Shown here in pieces: positions 8,046-17,813 of a DNA stretch of 64,000 bases. Each line of letters opens with the position of its first letter. Position 1 is the stretch's first letter. The notes under the pieces were generated by a model, which saw nothing but the letters and a program-made list of their open reading frames with translations, ran no database searches and was not told the origin of the DNA. Made by a program: the position numbers and the translations under genes. The stretch covers positions 1 through 64,000 of the forward strand of contig DASTBI010000159.1 in the NCBI GenBank assembly GCA_035712145.1, written 5' to 3'. This DNA comes from Candidatus Eisenbacteria bacterium (GTDB taxonomy: Bacteria; Eisenbacteria; RBG-16-71-46).

Positions 8046-10250
8046 TCAGGATCCGGCGGCGGTTCCTCTCGCCTCGGTCATCTTGCGCACGTCGATCGTG
8101 CGCCGCAGGACGCTGAGGAATGCGCTGGCCAGCATCAGCACCGCTCCGAACCACACCAGGTTGATGAGCGGCTTGGTGCTGACTTCGACCGCGAGGATCT
8201 CCTCCGACTTCGCTCGGGGCATGCCGGGCAGCTCGAGCGCGACCCGCCCGGTGTTCGGATCCACCGAGGCGATCTGGACCGAGGCGCCGCCCGGCAGGTA
8301 GTCCGGAATACGGTTGGGAATGCCTTCCTTGAGGTTGATCTCGAGCACCGGGCGCACCGGCACGGTGCGTCCGCCGATCTCCGCCCGAACCCGCGCGGCG
8401 ATGCGCACCACCTCGCCCATCTGGCGGTCGAAGTCCACGAAGGTGTAGGTGACCTGGCCGATGGTCTTGGACTCGCCTTTCTCGAACCAGACGCCGTTCA
8501 CCTCGTTCTCGGCGCCCACCATCTCGAGCGGCGAGATGTAGAGGTCGTAGGTGAGGTAGCGCTGGATGTGCGGCTTCTTCATGTAGCCCTGGTTGAACTC
8601 GCTCCAGTAGAGCGCCGGCAGGGCTTCGAAACCTCCGCCCGGCGCCCGCACCGCGATCACCGCCCGGTCCTGACCGCCTTCGCCGGCGCGCACGCCTTCG
8701 AACTTCAGCCGGTAGCCGAGCACGTCACGCTCCTTGCCGACCGGAAGCTGCACCTGTTCCGCCCGGCCATAGTTGGACGAGGAGACGATGCCGATCAGCA
8801 GGATCGCGACGCCGGTGTGACCCAGAAACGCCACGCCGTGCTTCCATCCCGCGCGGAACCCGCGCAGCGTGACCACCACGTTGGCGCTGAGCGCGAACGC
8901 CGCCCCGAACACCACGGCCAGCGGCATCGGCTCGCGAACGCCGAGGGCGGCGGCGATCACCGCGATCGCGGCCGCCACGGCCACCGACGGCGCCGCGGCC
9001 CGCATCAACGCCCCGGGGTCCTGGTGCCGCCAGCGCATGAGCGGCGCGACGCCGAGCAGAAGGCCCATGGCAATGGCGAGCGGAGCGTTGACCAGGTTGT
9101 AGTACGAGGTCTGCACGTTCGATGGCGGTCCGAAGAGCCGGGTGATGAGTGGTGCGCTCATGCCGACGGCGGTGAGCGCGCACATCAGCATGAAGACGAG
9201 CTGGCCGAGCCACATCATCGACTCGCGCGAGAAGCTTCCGAGCGGCTCCTTGGGGCCGGGCATGTCCTTCCAGCGCCATGCCCAGGTGCCATACCCCACG
9301 ATCATGGTCAGGAACAGGAACGAGAGCAGGAAGCCGTTGAGTCCGAGATTGACGAAGGAGTGCACCGAGAAATCCGCCAGCACGCCGCTGCGGGTGAGGA
9401 ACGAGGCGTAGAGCACCAGCACGTACGACGTGACGGCGAGGAAGAAATTCGTGCGCCGTAGGCTCCCGGTCGCTCGCTGCACCAGCAGCCCGTGGACCAG
9501 CGCAATGTTCGACAACCAGGGAATCAGCGAGCCGTTCTCGACCGGGTCCCATCCCCAGTAGCCGCCCCAGCCCAGAACCTTGTACGCCCACACGCCGCCC
9601 ATGATGAATCCGGTCGCCAGCACGGCGGTAGACAGCACGGCCCAGGGGAGGACGGGCTTGATCCAGCCGTCGTAGTCGCGCTTAACCAGCGCCGCCATCG
9701 CAATCGCGAACGGCACCACCAGCGAGGAGAACCCGGTGAAGAGGACCGGCGGATGGATCGTCATCCAGGGGTCCTGGAGCAATGGATTGAGGCCCTGGCC
9801 ATCGACGGGAATGCGACCCTCCGGGAAGGTCAGGAAGGGCCCGCGCATCACGGTGACGAGCGCCAGCATCACCAGCGGAAGGTTGAGGAAGAACATCGCC
9901 GGCGTCACCAGTGGGTGGCGCATCCGCATGAGCGCCAGGCCCAGCGTCGCGGTGATGAGCGCCCACAGGAGGAACGTTCCCTCCTGTCCGCCCCAGAACG
10001 CGGCGTAGATGTAGTGGCTGGGCATCGCGCGCGAGGAGTAGTTCGCCGCGTACTGGTACTGGTACTGATGCGTGAAGAGGATGTACCAGAGGAAGACGGT
10101 GGCCGAGACCAGCCCGGCCCACTGAATGGTGAACGCCCGAACGCCCCACCGCCATGCGCCTTCGCGTCCGACCGTGGCGGCGAGGAAGGAAAGGCCCGCG
10201 ACGAGAGCGGCGAAGAACACGACCCAGGTGATCCCCTGGCCGAGGTTCAC
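8046..10250 (-). CDS. ccmF: Cytochrome c maturation heme lyase subunit CcmF
   Basis: This 734-residue polytopic inner-membrane protein carries the tryptophan-rich WWD signature (WGGYWGWDPVEN) of heme-handling proteins, plus many membrane helices and a periplasmic domain before the last helix. In System I, CcmF transfers heme from CcmE to apocytochrome c. The start overlaps the ccmE stop by 4 bp. No CcmG or CcmH gene follows; the next gene is a peptidase. This agrees with the reduced System I* layout suggested by the CcmE variant. Confidence 0.94.
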   Translation of the reverse strand: MNLGQGITWVVFFAALVAGLSFLAATVGREGAWRWGVRAFTIQWAGLVSATVFLWYILFTHQYQYQYAANYSSRAMPSHYIYAAFWGGQEGTFLLWALITATLGLALMRMRHPLVTPAMFFLNLPLVMLALVTVMRGPFLTFPEGRIPVDGQGLNPLLQDPWMTIHPPVLFTGFSSLVVPFAIAMAALVKRDYDGWIKPVLPWAVLSTAVLATGFIMGGVWAYKVLGWGGYWGWDPVENGSLIPWLSNIALVHGLLVQRATGSLRRTNFFLAVTSYVLVLYASFLTRSGVLADFSVHSFVNLGLNGFLLSFLFLTMIVGYGTWAWRWKDMPGPKEPLGSFSRESMMWLGQLVFMLMCALTAVGMSAPLITRLFGPPSNVQTSYYNLVNAPLAIAMGLLLGVAPLMRWRHQDPGALMRAAAPSVAVAAAIAVIAAALGVREPMPLAVVFGAAFALSANVVVTLRGFRAGWKHGVAFLGHTGVAILLIGIVSSSNYGRAEQVQLPVGKERDVLGYRLKFEGVRAGEGGQDRAVIAVRAPGGGFEALPALYWSEFNQGYMKKPHIQRYLTYDLYISPLEMVGAENEVNGVWFEKGESKTIGQVTYTFVDFDRQMGEVVRIAARVRAEIGGRTVPVRPVLEINLKEGIPNRIPDYLPGGASVQIASVDPNTGRVALELPGMPRAKSEEILAVEVSTKPLINLVWFGAVLMLASAFLSVLRRTIDVRKMTEARGTAAGS

Positions 10251-10633
10251 GATCGGGTCTTGCCCTTTTCAGCCTCGGCCTGGTACTTCGACGGACACTT
10301 CACCAGGAGCTGCTCGGCCGTGAATGTCCCATCCTGGTAGTGGCCGATCGCTACGATCGACGTCGCCTGATCGAAGTTGCCCGGCACGACCCCGTGGTAT
10401 TCGACGGGCAGGATCTCGCCCTTCGAATCCCTGAGCCGGAAGCTCAGGAATTGCTCGTTCGGCTTGAGCACGTACTTCTTGTCGGCAAGGGTGCCGTTGA
10501 CCTGCACCAGCCCGCGGGCCTCCCGCGCCTCGGCGAACGAGATGTACGGGGTCACGGTCTTCTTGAAGCTCGTGATCCCGATCGCCGTGGCGACCACGAG
10601 CAGGATCACCGCCAGCATCGCTTTGAGATTCAT
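10247..10633 (-). CDS. ccmE: Heme chaperone CcmE, CXXXY variant
   Basis: This 128-residue CcmE has one N-terminal membrane anchor and an OB-fold domain. In the classical protein a histidine in an HxxxY motif binds heme covalently. Here the motif is Cys113-Pro-Ser-Lys-Tyr117, so cysteine replaces the heme-binding histidine. That CXXXY form is known from archaea and some sulfate reducers (System I*). The start is set by the ATGA overlap with the ccmD stop at 10630-10633, although the frame stays open to 10696. Confidence 0.9.
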   Translation of the reverse strand: MNLKAMLAVILLVVATAIGITSFKKTVTPYISFAEAREARGLVQVNGTLADKKYVLKPNEQFLSFRLRDSKGEILPVEYHGVVPGNFDQATSIVAIGHYQDGTFTAEQLLVKCPSKYQAEAEKGKTRS

Positions 10634-10737
10634 CGTTTCTCCAGATCGGCCACGCGCCGCTCCAGACGCATCAGGTACCAGAAGAGGAGCCCCCACCCCA
10701 GGATCGCCACCGACATCACCACGAGATCACCGCTCAT
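10630..10737 (-). CDS. ccmD: CcmD-family small membrane protein
   Basis: This 35-residue peptide has one hydrophobic helix (VVMSVAILGWGLLFWYLM) and then a charged tail (RLERRVADLEKR). It sits exactly where ccmD belongs, between ccmC and ccmE. It overlaps the end of ccmC by 11 bp and its stop overlaps the ccmE start by 4 bp. CcmD helps release holo-CcmE from CcmABC. The short form resembles the alternative CcmD family more than the E. coli protein. It is identified by position, size and topology. Confidence 0.75.
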   Translation of the reverse strand: MSGDLVVMSVAILGWGLLFWYLMRLERRVADLEKR

Positions 10738-11395
10738 GCGCGCTCCCTCTCCGCTCTTCGAGCCGATGCTCCACGCGGGCCACTCGGACCCGCAGCGACT
10801 GCACCCAGAAGAAGAGCATCGTGAACCCCGCCAGCAGGGCGAAGAATACCACGCGGATGCGGGGATCCATGTCCACTTTCCCCCGCGGGTTGATGAGCGG
10901 GTCGGGATGCAGACTGAAGTAGATCCGAGGCACCACGAAGATGAGGAAAGGCACGGAAACGAATGCCATCGCCGAGTAAACTGCGGCCAGCCGGGCCCGG
11001 CGCTCGGGCTGGTCGATCGCGCTCCGCAGGGCCAGGTAGGCGACGTAAATGAGCAGCAGGAAGAAGATCGACGTCTCGCGCGGATCCCAGTTCCAGTACG
11101 CGCCCCACATCGCCTTGGCCCACATCGCGCCACTCACGGTGGCCACGACGCAGAACAGGAGCCCAATCTCGGCAGCGGCTGCGGCATGGTGGTCGTGCTC
11201 GAGGTTGCGGCGCTTGAGATAGAGCAGGCTGTGGATCATCGACCACGCCAGCGCGAGCACCGTGACCCACGCCGCCGGAATGTGGAAGTAGAGCACCCGC
11301 GTGGTCTCGCCGAGCACCGGCACGAGCGGCGCCCAGAGAAACGCCGCCACGATCCAGCCCGCGATCCACACGAGCAGCAGCGTGCGCGCGATCAT
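10727..11395 (-). CDS. ccmC: Heme exporter/handling protein CcmC
   Basis: This 222-residue six-helix membrane protein has the WWD heme-handling motif (WGAYWNWDPRET) and the expected flanking histidines (FHIPAAW, SLHPDPL). CcmC loads heme onto CcmE. The ATG at 11395 overlaps the ccmB stop by 4 bp, which fixes the start inside a much longer open frame. The C-terminus carries a short charged helix (RVRVARVEHRLEERRG) after the last membrane segment. Confidence 0.92.
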   Translation of the reverse strand: MIARTLLLVWIAGWIVAAFLWAPLVPVLGETTRVLYFHIPAAWVTVLALAWSMIHSLLYLKRRNLEHDHHAAAAAEIGLLFCVVATVSGAMWAKAMWGAYWNWDPRETSIFFLLLIYVAYLALRSAIDQPERRARLAAVYSAMAFVSVPFLIFVVPRIYFSLHPDPLINPRGKVDMDPRIRVVFFALLAGFTMLFFWVQSLRVRVARVEHRLEERRGSAHER

Positions 11396-12069
11396 GCGTC
11401 CTCCCAGAGATGGTCGTAGAGCAGCAGGCTCACGGCCAGCAGCGCCACGGCGTAGGCGGCGAGCAGCCGCAGCTCGGCGCCGACGGGCGCGCCGGTCCAC
11501 TGGGCCCGCGTGCCGCTGACCGCGGCGGCCAGGATCGGCAGCAGCACCGGGAACGATACTCCCGCGAACAAAGCACCTCGACCCCGCGTCTGGGCGATGA
11601 TCGCGGCGACGACGGTCGATCCCGCTCCGAGCGCCAGGCTGCCAAGACCGAGCACGGCGAGCAACGGCCCCCAGCGCGGCGGCGGAGCGCCCATCAGGAT
11701 CAGGAACAGCGGCACCGTGACGGCCTCGATCGAGATCAGGAAGAGCAGGTTGAAGAGCAGCTTGCCGAGCGCGATCGCGGTGGGCGAAGCCACCAGGCGC
11801 ATCAGCACCATCGTGTGGCCCTCGGTCTCGCGCACGAAGGTATGAGCGAGGCTGGCGAGCGCGGCGAACAGCAGCACCACCCACAAGAGCGCCGCGAGCA
11901 CGTCGGGACGATCGCTCATCCTTCCGACCGCGAAGCTTACGGCGGCGAGGCTGGTCACCGCGAACAGCAGCGCCGCGTTGAGGCCGTAGCGCGTGCGCCA
12001 TTCGCTGCGGCACTCCTTACGCAGGATGGCCCAGACCGCGCGTTTCGAGCTCGACCTGCTGGCCGGCAA
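11392..12069 (-). CDS. ccmB: ABC transporter permease CcmB
   Basis: This 225-residue membrane protein has six hydrophobic segments and a basic N-terminus with the CcmB-type RKECRSEWRTRY motif. It pairs with CcmA and acts in release of holo-CcmE. It overlaps the end of ccmA by about 50 bp if the first ATG is used. A later start is possible, but the conserved RKE segment begins soon after it. Confidence 0.88.
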   Translation of the reverse strand: MPASRSSSKRAVWAILRKECRSEWRTRYGLNAALLFAVTSLAAVSFAVGRMSDRPDVLAALLWVVLLFAALASLAHTFVRETEGHTMVLMRLVASPTAIALGKLLFNLLFLISIEAVTVPLFLILMGAPPPRWGPLLAVLGLGSLALGAGSTVVAAIIAQTRGRGALFAGVSFPVLLPILAAAVSGTRAQWTGAPVGAELRLLAAYAVALLAVSLLLYDHLWEDA

Positions 12070-12682
12070 GCGCTCCCTCCCGTTCGTCGTTGGTGGCGAT
12101 CATCACGAGCCGCCGTGCGCCTTCATCTCCGATCAGCGCGGCGAGGCCGCGCCGTCCTTCGTCGTCGAGGTGGCTGCCCGGCTCGTCCAGCAGGAGCAGC
12201 GGCGGGTCGTCGAGCAGCGCGAACGCCAGCCGCAGGCGCTGAGCCATGCCGGACGAGAGGGCCTGGACGCGCTCGTTCGCGCGCTCGATGAGCCCGACCT
12301 TCCGCAGTCGGTCGCGTCCACGCTCGGCCGGACTCGGCAGGCCGCGGGCCTCGGCCGCGAAGGTGAGGTTCTCGATCGCGGTCAGCTCGGGGTAGAAGGC
12401 CAGATCCGGGGCCGCGTATCCGATCCAGCGATGCCGCTCCCGCGCCGGGAGCACGTTGCCCCCCACGCTCAGCGAAGCTTCGCCGGACGAAGGCCGGAGA
12501 AGGCCCGCGAGCAGGCGCATCAGGGTCGACTTGCCCGAGCCGTTCGGTCCGCGCACCGCCACGATTCCCGGCCCGCTGAAGGTGAAGCTCAATCGGTCGA
12601 GCACCGGGCGGTGACCATAACGATGCGACAGCGCTTTCGCCTCGATCGTCGTCGCCCACGCGCCGTCGCCCGGGCCGCTCAC
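12017..12682 (-). CDS. ccmA: ABC transporter ATPase CcmA
   Basis: This 221-residue ABC ATPase has Walker A GPNGSGKST, a signature LSSGMAQRLRLA (degenerate, as usual in CcmA) and Walker B LLLLDEPGSHLD. It energises the CcmABCD complex. The start overlaps the stop of the DHH phosphoesterase by 4 bp (ATGA). This is the first gene of the ccmABCDEF block, but it lies deep inside the longer operon that starts at nfu. Confidence 0.92.
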   Translation of the reverse strand: MSGPGDGAWATTIEAKALSHRYGHRPVLDRLSFTFSGPGIVAVRGPNGSGKSTLMRLLAGLLRPSSGEASLSVGGNVLPARERHRWIGYAAPDLAFYPELTAIENLTFAAEARGLPSPAERGRDRLRKVGLIERANERVQALSSGMAQRLRLAFALLDDPPLLLLDEPGSHLDDEGRRGLAALIGDEGARRLVMIATNDEREGALAGQQVELETRGLGHPA

Positions 12683-13707
12683 TCGCGAACAGGCCTTCCG
12701 GAGGGAATCAGCTCATCCACCAAGCGCCGCAGCTCAGGAAGCACGCGGTTCCGCGCCTCGGCGCGCGAAGCATGCAGCATCACGCCGGCGGCATGAGGGT
12801 GACCTCCGCCCCCGAGCCGGGTGGCGACCGCATCGATGGTCACGCGACCGGTCGAGCGGAGACTCACCTTCACCTTCCCCGGCTCGAACTCGGAGAAGAG
12901 CGCCACGGCCTCGGCGCCGGCGATCCCGCGCGGCAGGTCCACCAGGCCGTCGGTGTCCGCGCCGGAAAGCCCGTGCTTGGAGAACATCTCGGGCGTCGCT
13001 TCCATGATCACGAGGCGGCCTTCGCAGTCGAGCTCGAGCGCGCTCAGAACCTCGCCGAAGAACCTCATGCGCTCCGCCGAGGCGTGGGAATGGACTTGCG
13101 CGTAGAGCCGCTGCGGATCCAGTCCGAGCGAGAGGAGATCGGCCGCCATCTGATGCGCGTCCGGATCGGTGTTCGAGTAGCGGAAAGAGCCGGTATCGGT
13201 CATCAACGCGATGTAGAGCGCTTCGCCGATCTCCCGCGTGAGCGCGCCGCCCGACTCCCGGATCAGCTGATAGACGATCTCTCCCGTGGCCGAGGCGTCC
13301 GGCGCGATGAGATTCACCAGTCCGAAGCCGTGCGCGTGCGAGACGTGGTGGTCGACGACGGCGACCGCGATCACGTGCCGGTCGATCAGCGGTCCGAGAC
13401 GCCCGATGCGCGGGCGGTTGCTGGTATCGAGGACGATCAACGCATCGGCCTCGCTGAAGCACTGCTCGGCCAGATCCGGCTCGAAAACCTCGAGCGGGAT
13501 GGTGTGAGCCATGAAGCGAAAGGCCGCTGGGGTCGGCGAGTCGTTGAGGATGCGCACCGTCTTGCCCAGCGAGCGCAGCCAGAGCCCCATGGCCACCTCG
13601 CTGCCCAGCCCATCCCCGTCGGGGTTGACGTGCGTGGTGAGCAGGAAGCGCTGGTGGCGGGCGAGGAAATCGTGAAAGGCGCGGCGCGCGGGAGATGACT
13701 CGCTCAC
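12679..13707 (-). CDS. nrnA: DHH/DHHA1 phosphoesterase (NrnA-like oligoribonuclease / pAp phosphatase)
   Basis: This 342-residue protein has the DHH-family motifs in order: NPDGDGLGS, VLDTS, VVDHHVSH and a MTDTGSF segment. The C-terminal DHHA1 glycine motif GGGGHPHAAG follows. Family members degrade short oligoribonucleotides (nanoRNA) or 3'-phosphoadenosine 5'-phosphate in the cytoplasm. The start is the GTG at 13707, forming a GTGA overlap with the pdxT stop. A longer frame exists upstream to 13797, but it would run deep into pdxT. Confidence 0.85.
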   Translation of the reverse strand: MSESSPARRAFHDFLARHQRFLLTTHVNPDGDGLGSEVAMGLWLRSLGKTVRILNDSPTPAAFRFMAHTIPLEVFEPDLAEQCFSEADALIVLDTSNRPRIGRLGPLIDRHVIAVAVVDHHVSHAHGFGLVNLIAPDASATGEIVYQLIRESGGALTREIGEALYIALMTDTGSFRYSNTDPDAHQMAADLLSLGLDPQRLYAQVHSHASAERMRFFGEVLSALELDCEGRLVIMEATPEMFSKHGLSGADTDGLVDLPRGIAGAEAVALFSEFEPGKVKVSLRSTGRVTIDAVATRLGGGGHPHAAGVMLHASRAEARNRVLPELRRLVDELIPSGRPVRE

Positions 13708-14363
13708 GGAGTCTCCGTGTCGGGAGCATGGGTGACCTGGGCCAGCGACGGGTCGGCGGAGGGCAGCTCGAGACCGGCCACGGTCTCGAGGAACCACCGG
13801 TGGAACCGCAGGTCGGTCGTCAGCTCGGGATGGAAGCTGAGGCCCACGATCCGGCCCTGGCGCACGCCAACCACCGTGCTTTCCGGGCCGGCGGGATCGC
13901 GCAACGTGGCCACGACCTCGACGCGACTCCCCACCCGGCGTATGCGCGGGGCGCGGATGAACACGCCGTGATAGCCGCCGCCGACCACCGGGCTCTCCAC
14001 CTCGGCGGTGAACGAGTCGATCTGCCGGCCGTAGGCGTTGCGCTCGACAGAGACGTCGAGCACGCCGAGCGGCGGATGCGGCAGCCGGTCGGCCTCCTGG
14101 CCCAGCAGGATGACGCCGGCGCAGGTTCCCAGGACCGGGCGAGCGCGCACGAACTGCATGAGTGGCTCACGAAGGCCGTTCGACTCCATGAGCCGCAGCA
14201 TCGTGGTCGATTCCCCGCCAGGCATGACCAGCGCGTCCAGGCCGCTCAGGTGCTCGGGCAGCACCACTCGCACCGCGGTCGCGCCGAGCGCCTCGATCGA
14301 CGATCGGTGACAGGCGTAGTCGCCCTGAAGACTCAGAACGCCGACACGAGGAATCAAGGTCAC
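13704..14363 (-). CDS. pdxT: Pyridoxal 5'-phosphate synthase glutaminase subunit
   Basis: This 219-residue class I glutamine amidotransferase releases ammonia for PdxS. It shows GVLSLQGDY at the N-terminus, the PGGEST oxyanion loop, the nucleophile Cys81 in GTCAG and the catalytic histidine in SFHPE. It overlaps pdxS by 4 bp, as usual for this pair. The C-terminus is about 20 residues longer than in Bacillus PdxT. Confidence 0.95.
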   Translation of the reverse strand: MTLIPRVGVLSLQGDYACHRSSIEALGATAVRVVLPEHLSGLDALVMPGGESTTMLRLMESNGLREPLMQFVRARPVLGTCAGVILLGQEADRLPHPPLGVLDVSVERNAYGRQIDSFTAEVESPVVGGGYHGVFIRAPRIRRVGSRVEVVATLRDPAGPESTVVGVRQGRIVGLSFHPELTTDLRFHRWFLETVAGLELPSADPSLAQVTHAPDTETP

Positions 14364-15274
14364 CAGCCTCGCTTGGCCAGCTGTTGATCCTCGGGGATCG
14401 CTTCCATCGAGACGCCGCGCATCGCCTTGGGAAGCCCGGCGCTGACTTTGGCGAGCAGATCCGGGCGGTCGTGATGGGTCACGGCCTGGACGATCGCCTT
14501 GGCCATGCGCAGCTGCTCGGCACGAGCGTCCGTGTCCTTGTTGTCGAGACCAACTTCGAAGATGCCCGAGCCGACGAACACCGCTTCGGCCCCGAGGTGC
14601 ACCATCAGCGCGGCGTCCGCCGGGGTCGCCACGCCGCCGGCGGCGAAGTTGGGCACGGGAAGCCGGCCGGTGTTGGCGACCTGGCGCACCACTTCGAAAG
14701 GCGCCGCCAGGCGCTTGGCCTCCGCCATCAGCTCGTCCTCGCGCAGCGTGGTGAGGTGCTTGATGCCCTGCTGCACCGCGCGCATGTGCCGCACCGCTTC
14801 CACGACATTGCCCGTCCCTGCTTCACCCTTGGTCCGGATCATGGCCGCGCCTTCGCCGATCCGCCGCAGCGCTTCGCCCAGATCGCGGCAGCCGCACACG
14901 AACGGCACCTTGAAGTCGTGCTTCCAGATGTGGTGCTCCTCATCGGCGGGTGTGAGCACCTCGCTCTCGTCGATGAAGTCGATGCCCAGCGCTTCGAGGA
15001 TCTGTGCTTCGACCAGGTGCCCGATCCGGCACTTGGCCATGACCGGGATCGAGACCGCGGCTTCGATCTCCTGGATCAGCTGAGGATCGGACATGCGCGC
15101 CACGCCGCCCTCGCGGCGAATTCGCGCCGGGATGCGTTCGAGCGCCATGACCGCCGCGGCGCCCGCTTCCTCCGCGATTCGCGCCTGGTCGGGGGTCATC
15201 ACGTCCATGATGACGCCACCCTTCAGCATCTCGGCCAGGCCGACCTTGAGCCGGAACTGCTCCTGGGTGCTCAT
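14360..15274 (-). CDS. pdxS: Pyridoxal 5'-phosphate synthase lyase subunit
   Basis: This 304-residue protein is a typical PdxS/SNZ TIM barrel. It has GGVIMDV near the start, a lysine-containing [13 protein letters not shown] segment, [15 protein letters not shown] and the phosphate-binding [10 protein letters not shown] segment. With PdxT it makes PLP from ribose 5-phosphate, glyceraldehyde 3-phosphate and glutamine. A GGAGAGGA Shine-Dalgarno precedes the ATG. It lies 22 bp after the cysteine desulfurase, which needs PLP. Confidence 0.96.
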   Translation of the reverse strand: MSTQEQFRLKVGLAEMLKGGVIMDVMTPDQARIAEEAGAAAVMALERIPARIRREGGVARMSDPQLIQEIEAAVSIPVMAKCRIGHLVEAQILEALGIDFIDESEVLTPADEEHHIWKHDFKVPFVCGCRDLGEALRRIGEGAAMIRTKGEAGTGNVVEAVRHMRAVQQGIKHLTTLREDELMAEAKRLAAPFEVVRQVANTGRLPVPNFAAGGVATPADAALMVHLGAEAVFVGSGIFEVGLDNKDTDARAEQLRMAKAIVQAVTHHDRPDLLAKVSAGLPKAMRGVSMEAIPEDQQLAKRGW

Positions 15275-15296
15275 CTTGTCCTCTCCTCTCTGGCGC

Positions 15297-16472
15297 CTAT
15301 GCCGAACGTGGCGCTGGCTGGTTCAGCTTGCTCAGACGTGCGATGGCGGACCGCGTCTCGCGGACGATCGTCTCGACATCCGCCTCCTCGAGCCCCTCGC
15401 CCAGCGAGTACCGCACGCTGGCGTGGGCCTCCTCCGGCGTGCGCCCCATCGCCAGCAGCACGTGGGAAGGTCCCGCCGAAGCAGCGCTGCAGGCCGATCC
15501 CGTGGAGACCGTGATCCCCGCCAGGTCGAGCTCGTGCAGCATCGCTTCACCGTCGACCCCTTCGAAGGCCACGTTGAGGACGCTCGAAATCCGCCGCTCG
15601 CGATGGCCGTTGAGCCGCACGCCGTCCACTTCGGACTCGAGCCGCTCCAGCAGCCGGCCACCGAGCGCTTCCGCCTCGTGGCGTCCCGACTCGAGCCGCG
15701 TCATGGCGAGCTCCGCCGCGGCGCCGAGCCCCACGATGGCCGGCAGGTTCTCGGTGCCTGCGCGTCGCGAGCGCTCCTGATGGCCGCCGTGGACGAGCGG
15801 CACGAGCCGCGTGCGACGCCGGGCGATCAACGCCGCCGCGCCGAGCGGTCCGTAGAACTTGTGTCCGGCGAGGCTCAACAAATCGCAGGGGAGATCGGCG
15901 AAGCGCACCGGCACTTTCCCGACGGCCTGAACGGCATCGATGTGGAAGCGGGCGCCGGCGCGGCGCACGCGCTCCCCGATCGCCTCGATGGGCTGGACGA
16001 CGCCGGTCTCGTTGTTGACCCACATGACCGACACCAGGTGGACGTCGGGACCGAGCGCCGCTTCGAGCCGGTCGGGATCCACGAGGCCGTCGCGGTCGAC
16101 CGGCACGATGGTGAGCGGCACGCCGCGGGACGCCAGGTGGCGCGCGGTCTCGAGCACCGAGGGATGCTCGATCGCCGAGACCACCAGCCGGGCTCGCGGT
16201 GAGGACGCGCTCGCAAGGACGCCCTGGAGCGCGAGATTGTTGGCCTCGGAACCGGATGCGGTGAAGACGACTTCCTCCGGCGCCGCCCCCACGAGATCGG
16301 CGACCTGACCGCGCGCGGTCTCGATCGCTTCCCGGGCCGCCTCGCCACGCCGATGAACCGACGAAGCATTTCCGAATGCTGCGCCGAGAAATGGGCGCAT
16401 CGCTTCGACCACCTCGGGCGCGGGAGGCGTGGTGGCGGCGTGATCCGCGTAGATCTCCCGGTTCGGTCTCAC
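15297..16472 (-). CDS. Cysteine desulfurase (NifS/IscS class)
   Basis: This 391-residue PLP enzyme supplies sulfur for Fe-S clusters and thio-cofactors. It begins [10 protein letters not shown], has the PLP lysine at about Lys205 in SLAGHKFYG and the catalytic cysteine at about Cys328 in STGSACSA. The short active-site loop places it in group I (NifS/IscS). The start is the GTG at 16472 in a GTGA overlap with the mrp stop, although the frame remains open far upstream. No IscU/NifU scaffold with an N-terminal U domain is nearby; Nfu and Mrp may serve as carriers. Confidence 0.92.
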   Translation of the reverse strand: MRPNREIYADHAATTPPAPEVVEAMRPFLGAAFGNASSVHRRGEAAREAIETARGQVADLVGAAPEEVVFTASGSEANNLALQGVLASASSPRARLVVSAIEHPSVLETARHLASRGVPLTIVPVDRDGLVDPDRLEAALGPDVHLVSVMWVNNETGVVQPIEAIGERVRRAGARFHIDAVQAVGKVPVRFADLPCDLLSLAGHKFYGPLGAAALIARRRTRLVPLVHGGHQERSRRAGTENLPAIVGLGAAAELAMTRLESGRHEAEALGGRLLERLESEVDGVRLNGHRERRISSVLNVAFEGVDGEAMLHELDLAGITVSTGSACSAASAGPSHVLLAMGRTPEEAHASVRYSLGEGLEEADVETIVRETRSAIARLSKLNQPAPRSA

Positions 16473-17548
16473 GAGGCTCCGATCGTCTGGATCGACACTC
16501 GCCGCGCCAGATGGCCTGCGATCTGCGTGAGCGCCCGCGCGGTCTCCCGCTCGGGCTCGGCGACCACCACCGGACGGCCTTCGTCTCCCGCGGCACGGAC
16601 GCCAGGATCGAGAGGAATCCCGCCCAGGTACGGAACGCCCAAGGCCAGGAACCGGGCTTCCGTCTTTCCGGTGTCGAAGATGTCGTGACGCGTGCCGCAA
16701 TGCGTGCACACGAAGTGGCTCATGTTCTCGATCACGCCGAGGATCGGCACCTGGAGCTTCTCGAACATCGAGACCGCCTTGACGCCGTCCTCGATGGCCA
16801 CCGCGGAGGGCGTCGTCACCACCACCGCGCCGGCCACGTGCGTCTGCTGCACCAGGGAGAGCTGCACGTCGCCCGTGCCCGGGGGAAGGTCGACCAGCAG
16901 GTAGTCGAGCTCGCCCCAGTCGACATCGTGCAGGAAGCTCTTGATGGCCCCGTGGAGCATGGGCCCGCGCCACACCACGGCCTCGCCTTCGCTGACCAGG
17001 AGGCCCATCGACAGGAAGCGAAGGCCCCACGCCTCGACCGGCACGATCTTGCCGTCACGCTGCGAAGGCTGCTTGTGGACTCCCAGCATGCGCGGAAGGT
17101 TGGGGCCGTAGATGTCGCCGTCGAGAAGGCCCACCTTGGCGCCGGCCTGAGCGAGCGCGGCGGCGAGATTGGCCGCCACCGTCGACTTGCCCACGCCACC
17201 CTTACCGCTCCCGATCGCCAGGACATGGGCCACTCCCGGGATCTCCTTGCGATCGGAGCCCGGTGCGGCGGACTTGCGAACACGCGACGTGGTGCGAATC
17301 TCCACTTGCCGGATCCCCGGAAGCTTCTCGACCGCGGCCCGGCAGTCGCCCTCGATCTGGTCCTTGAGCGGACAGGCCGCCGTGGTGAGCACCAGCGTGA
17401 ACGCGGCGCGGCCGTCGGTCACGGTCAGGTCCTCGATCATGCCGAGGGTCACGAGGTCGCGATGCAGATCGGGATCTTGCACCGTCGAAAGCGCCTTCAG
17501 CACGTCCTCGCGGGACGCCGTGCCTTCGCTCACCAGTCGGTCGGTCAT
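16469..17548 (-). CDS. mrp: Fe-S cluster carrier ATPase Mrp/ApbC
   Basis: This 359-residue protein has an N-terminal MIP18/DUF59 domain (about 1-90) and a ParA-like P-loop NTPase with a deviant Walker A, GKGGVGKST at about 115-123. A C-terminal CTHC motif binds the transferable Fe-S cluster in this family. The ATG at 17548 overlaps the nfu stop by 4 bp, which fixes the start. It sits between nfu and the cysteine desulfurase in a compact Fe-S assembly set. Confidence 0.95.
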   Translation of the reverse strand: MTDRLVSEGTASREDVLKALSTVQDPDLHRDLVTLGMIEDLTVTDGRAAFTLVLTTAACPLKDQIEGDCRAAVEKLPGIRQVEIRTTSRVRKSAAPGSDRKEIPGVAHVLAIGSGKGGVGKSTVAANLAAALAQAGAKVGLLDGDIYGPNLPRMLGVHKQPSQRDGKIVPVEAWGLRFLSMGLLVSEGEAVVWRGPMLHGAIKSFLHDVDWGELDYLLVDLPPGTGDVQLSLVQQTHVAGAVVVTTPSAVAIEDGVKAVSMFEKLQVPILGVIENMSHFVCTHCGTRHDIFDTGKTEARFLALGVPYLGGIPLDPGVRAAGDEGRPVVVAEPERETARALTQIAGHLARRVSIQTIGAS

Positions 17549-17769
17549 TCGGCCGCCACGACTTCGCGGACCCCAGGCACCTTCCCCCGGATCCAGCGCT
17601 CGATGCCGTTCCTCAAGGTGACCGCCGCGTTGCCGCATCCCGTGCAGGAGCCGCGCAGCCGCAGCGTCACCACCCCATCGTCCGAGACGCTCAGGAGTTC
17701 CAGGTCGCCGCCATCCGCCTGGATGACGGGCCGGAGCTTCTCGATCACCTGAACCACCTGTTCGCGCAT
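17545..17769 (-). CDS. NifU C-terminal-domain (Nfu) Fe-S carrier
   Basis: This 74-residue protein is a stand-alone Nfu domain with the cluster-binding CTGC motif (Cys42, Cys45) and the family's VIQADGGDLELL segment. It carries Fe-S clusters from the desulfurase/scaffold machinery to targets. It is the first gene of the long minus-strand operon. A GGAG Shine-Dalgarno lies about 8 bp before the ATG and a promoter is visible about 45-70 bp upstream. Confidence 0.92.
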   Translation of the reverse strand: MREQVVQVIEKLRPVIQADGGDLELLSVSDDGVVTLRLRGSCTGCGNAAVTLRNGIERWIRGKVPGVREVVAAE

Positions 17770-17813
17770 GGAATCTCCAAGGTCTCCTGAAGGTCGTGAC
17801 TCGAACCGGCTAG

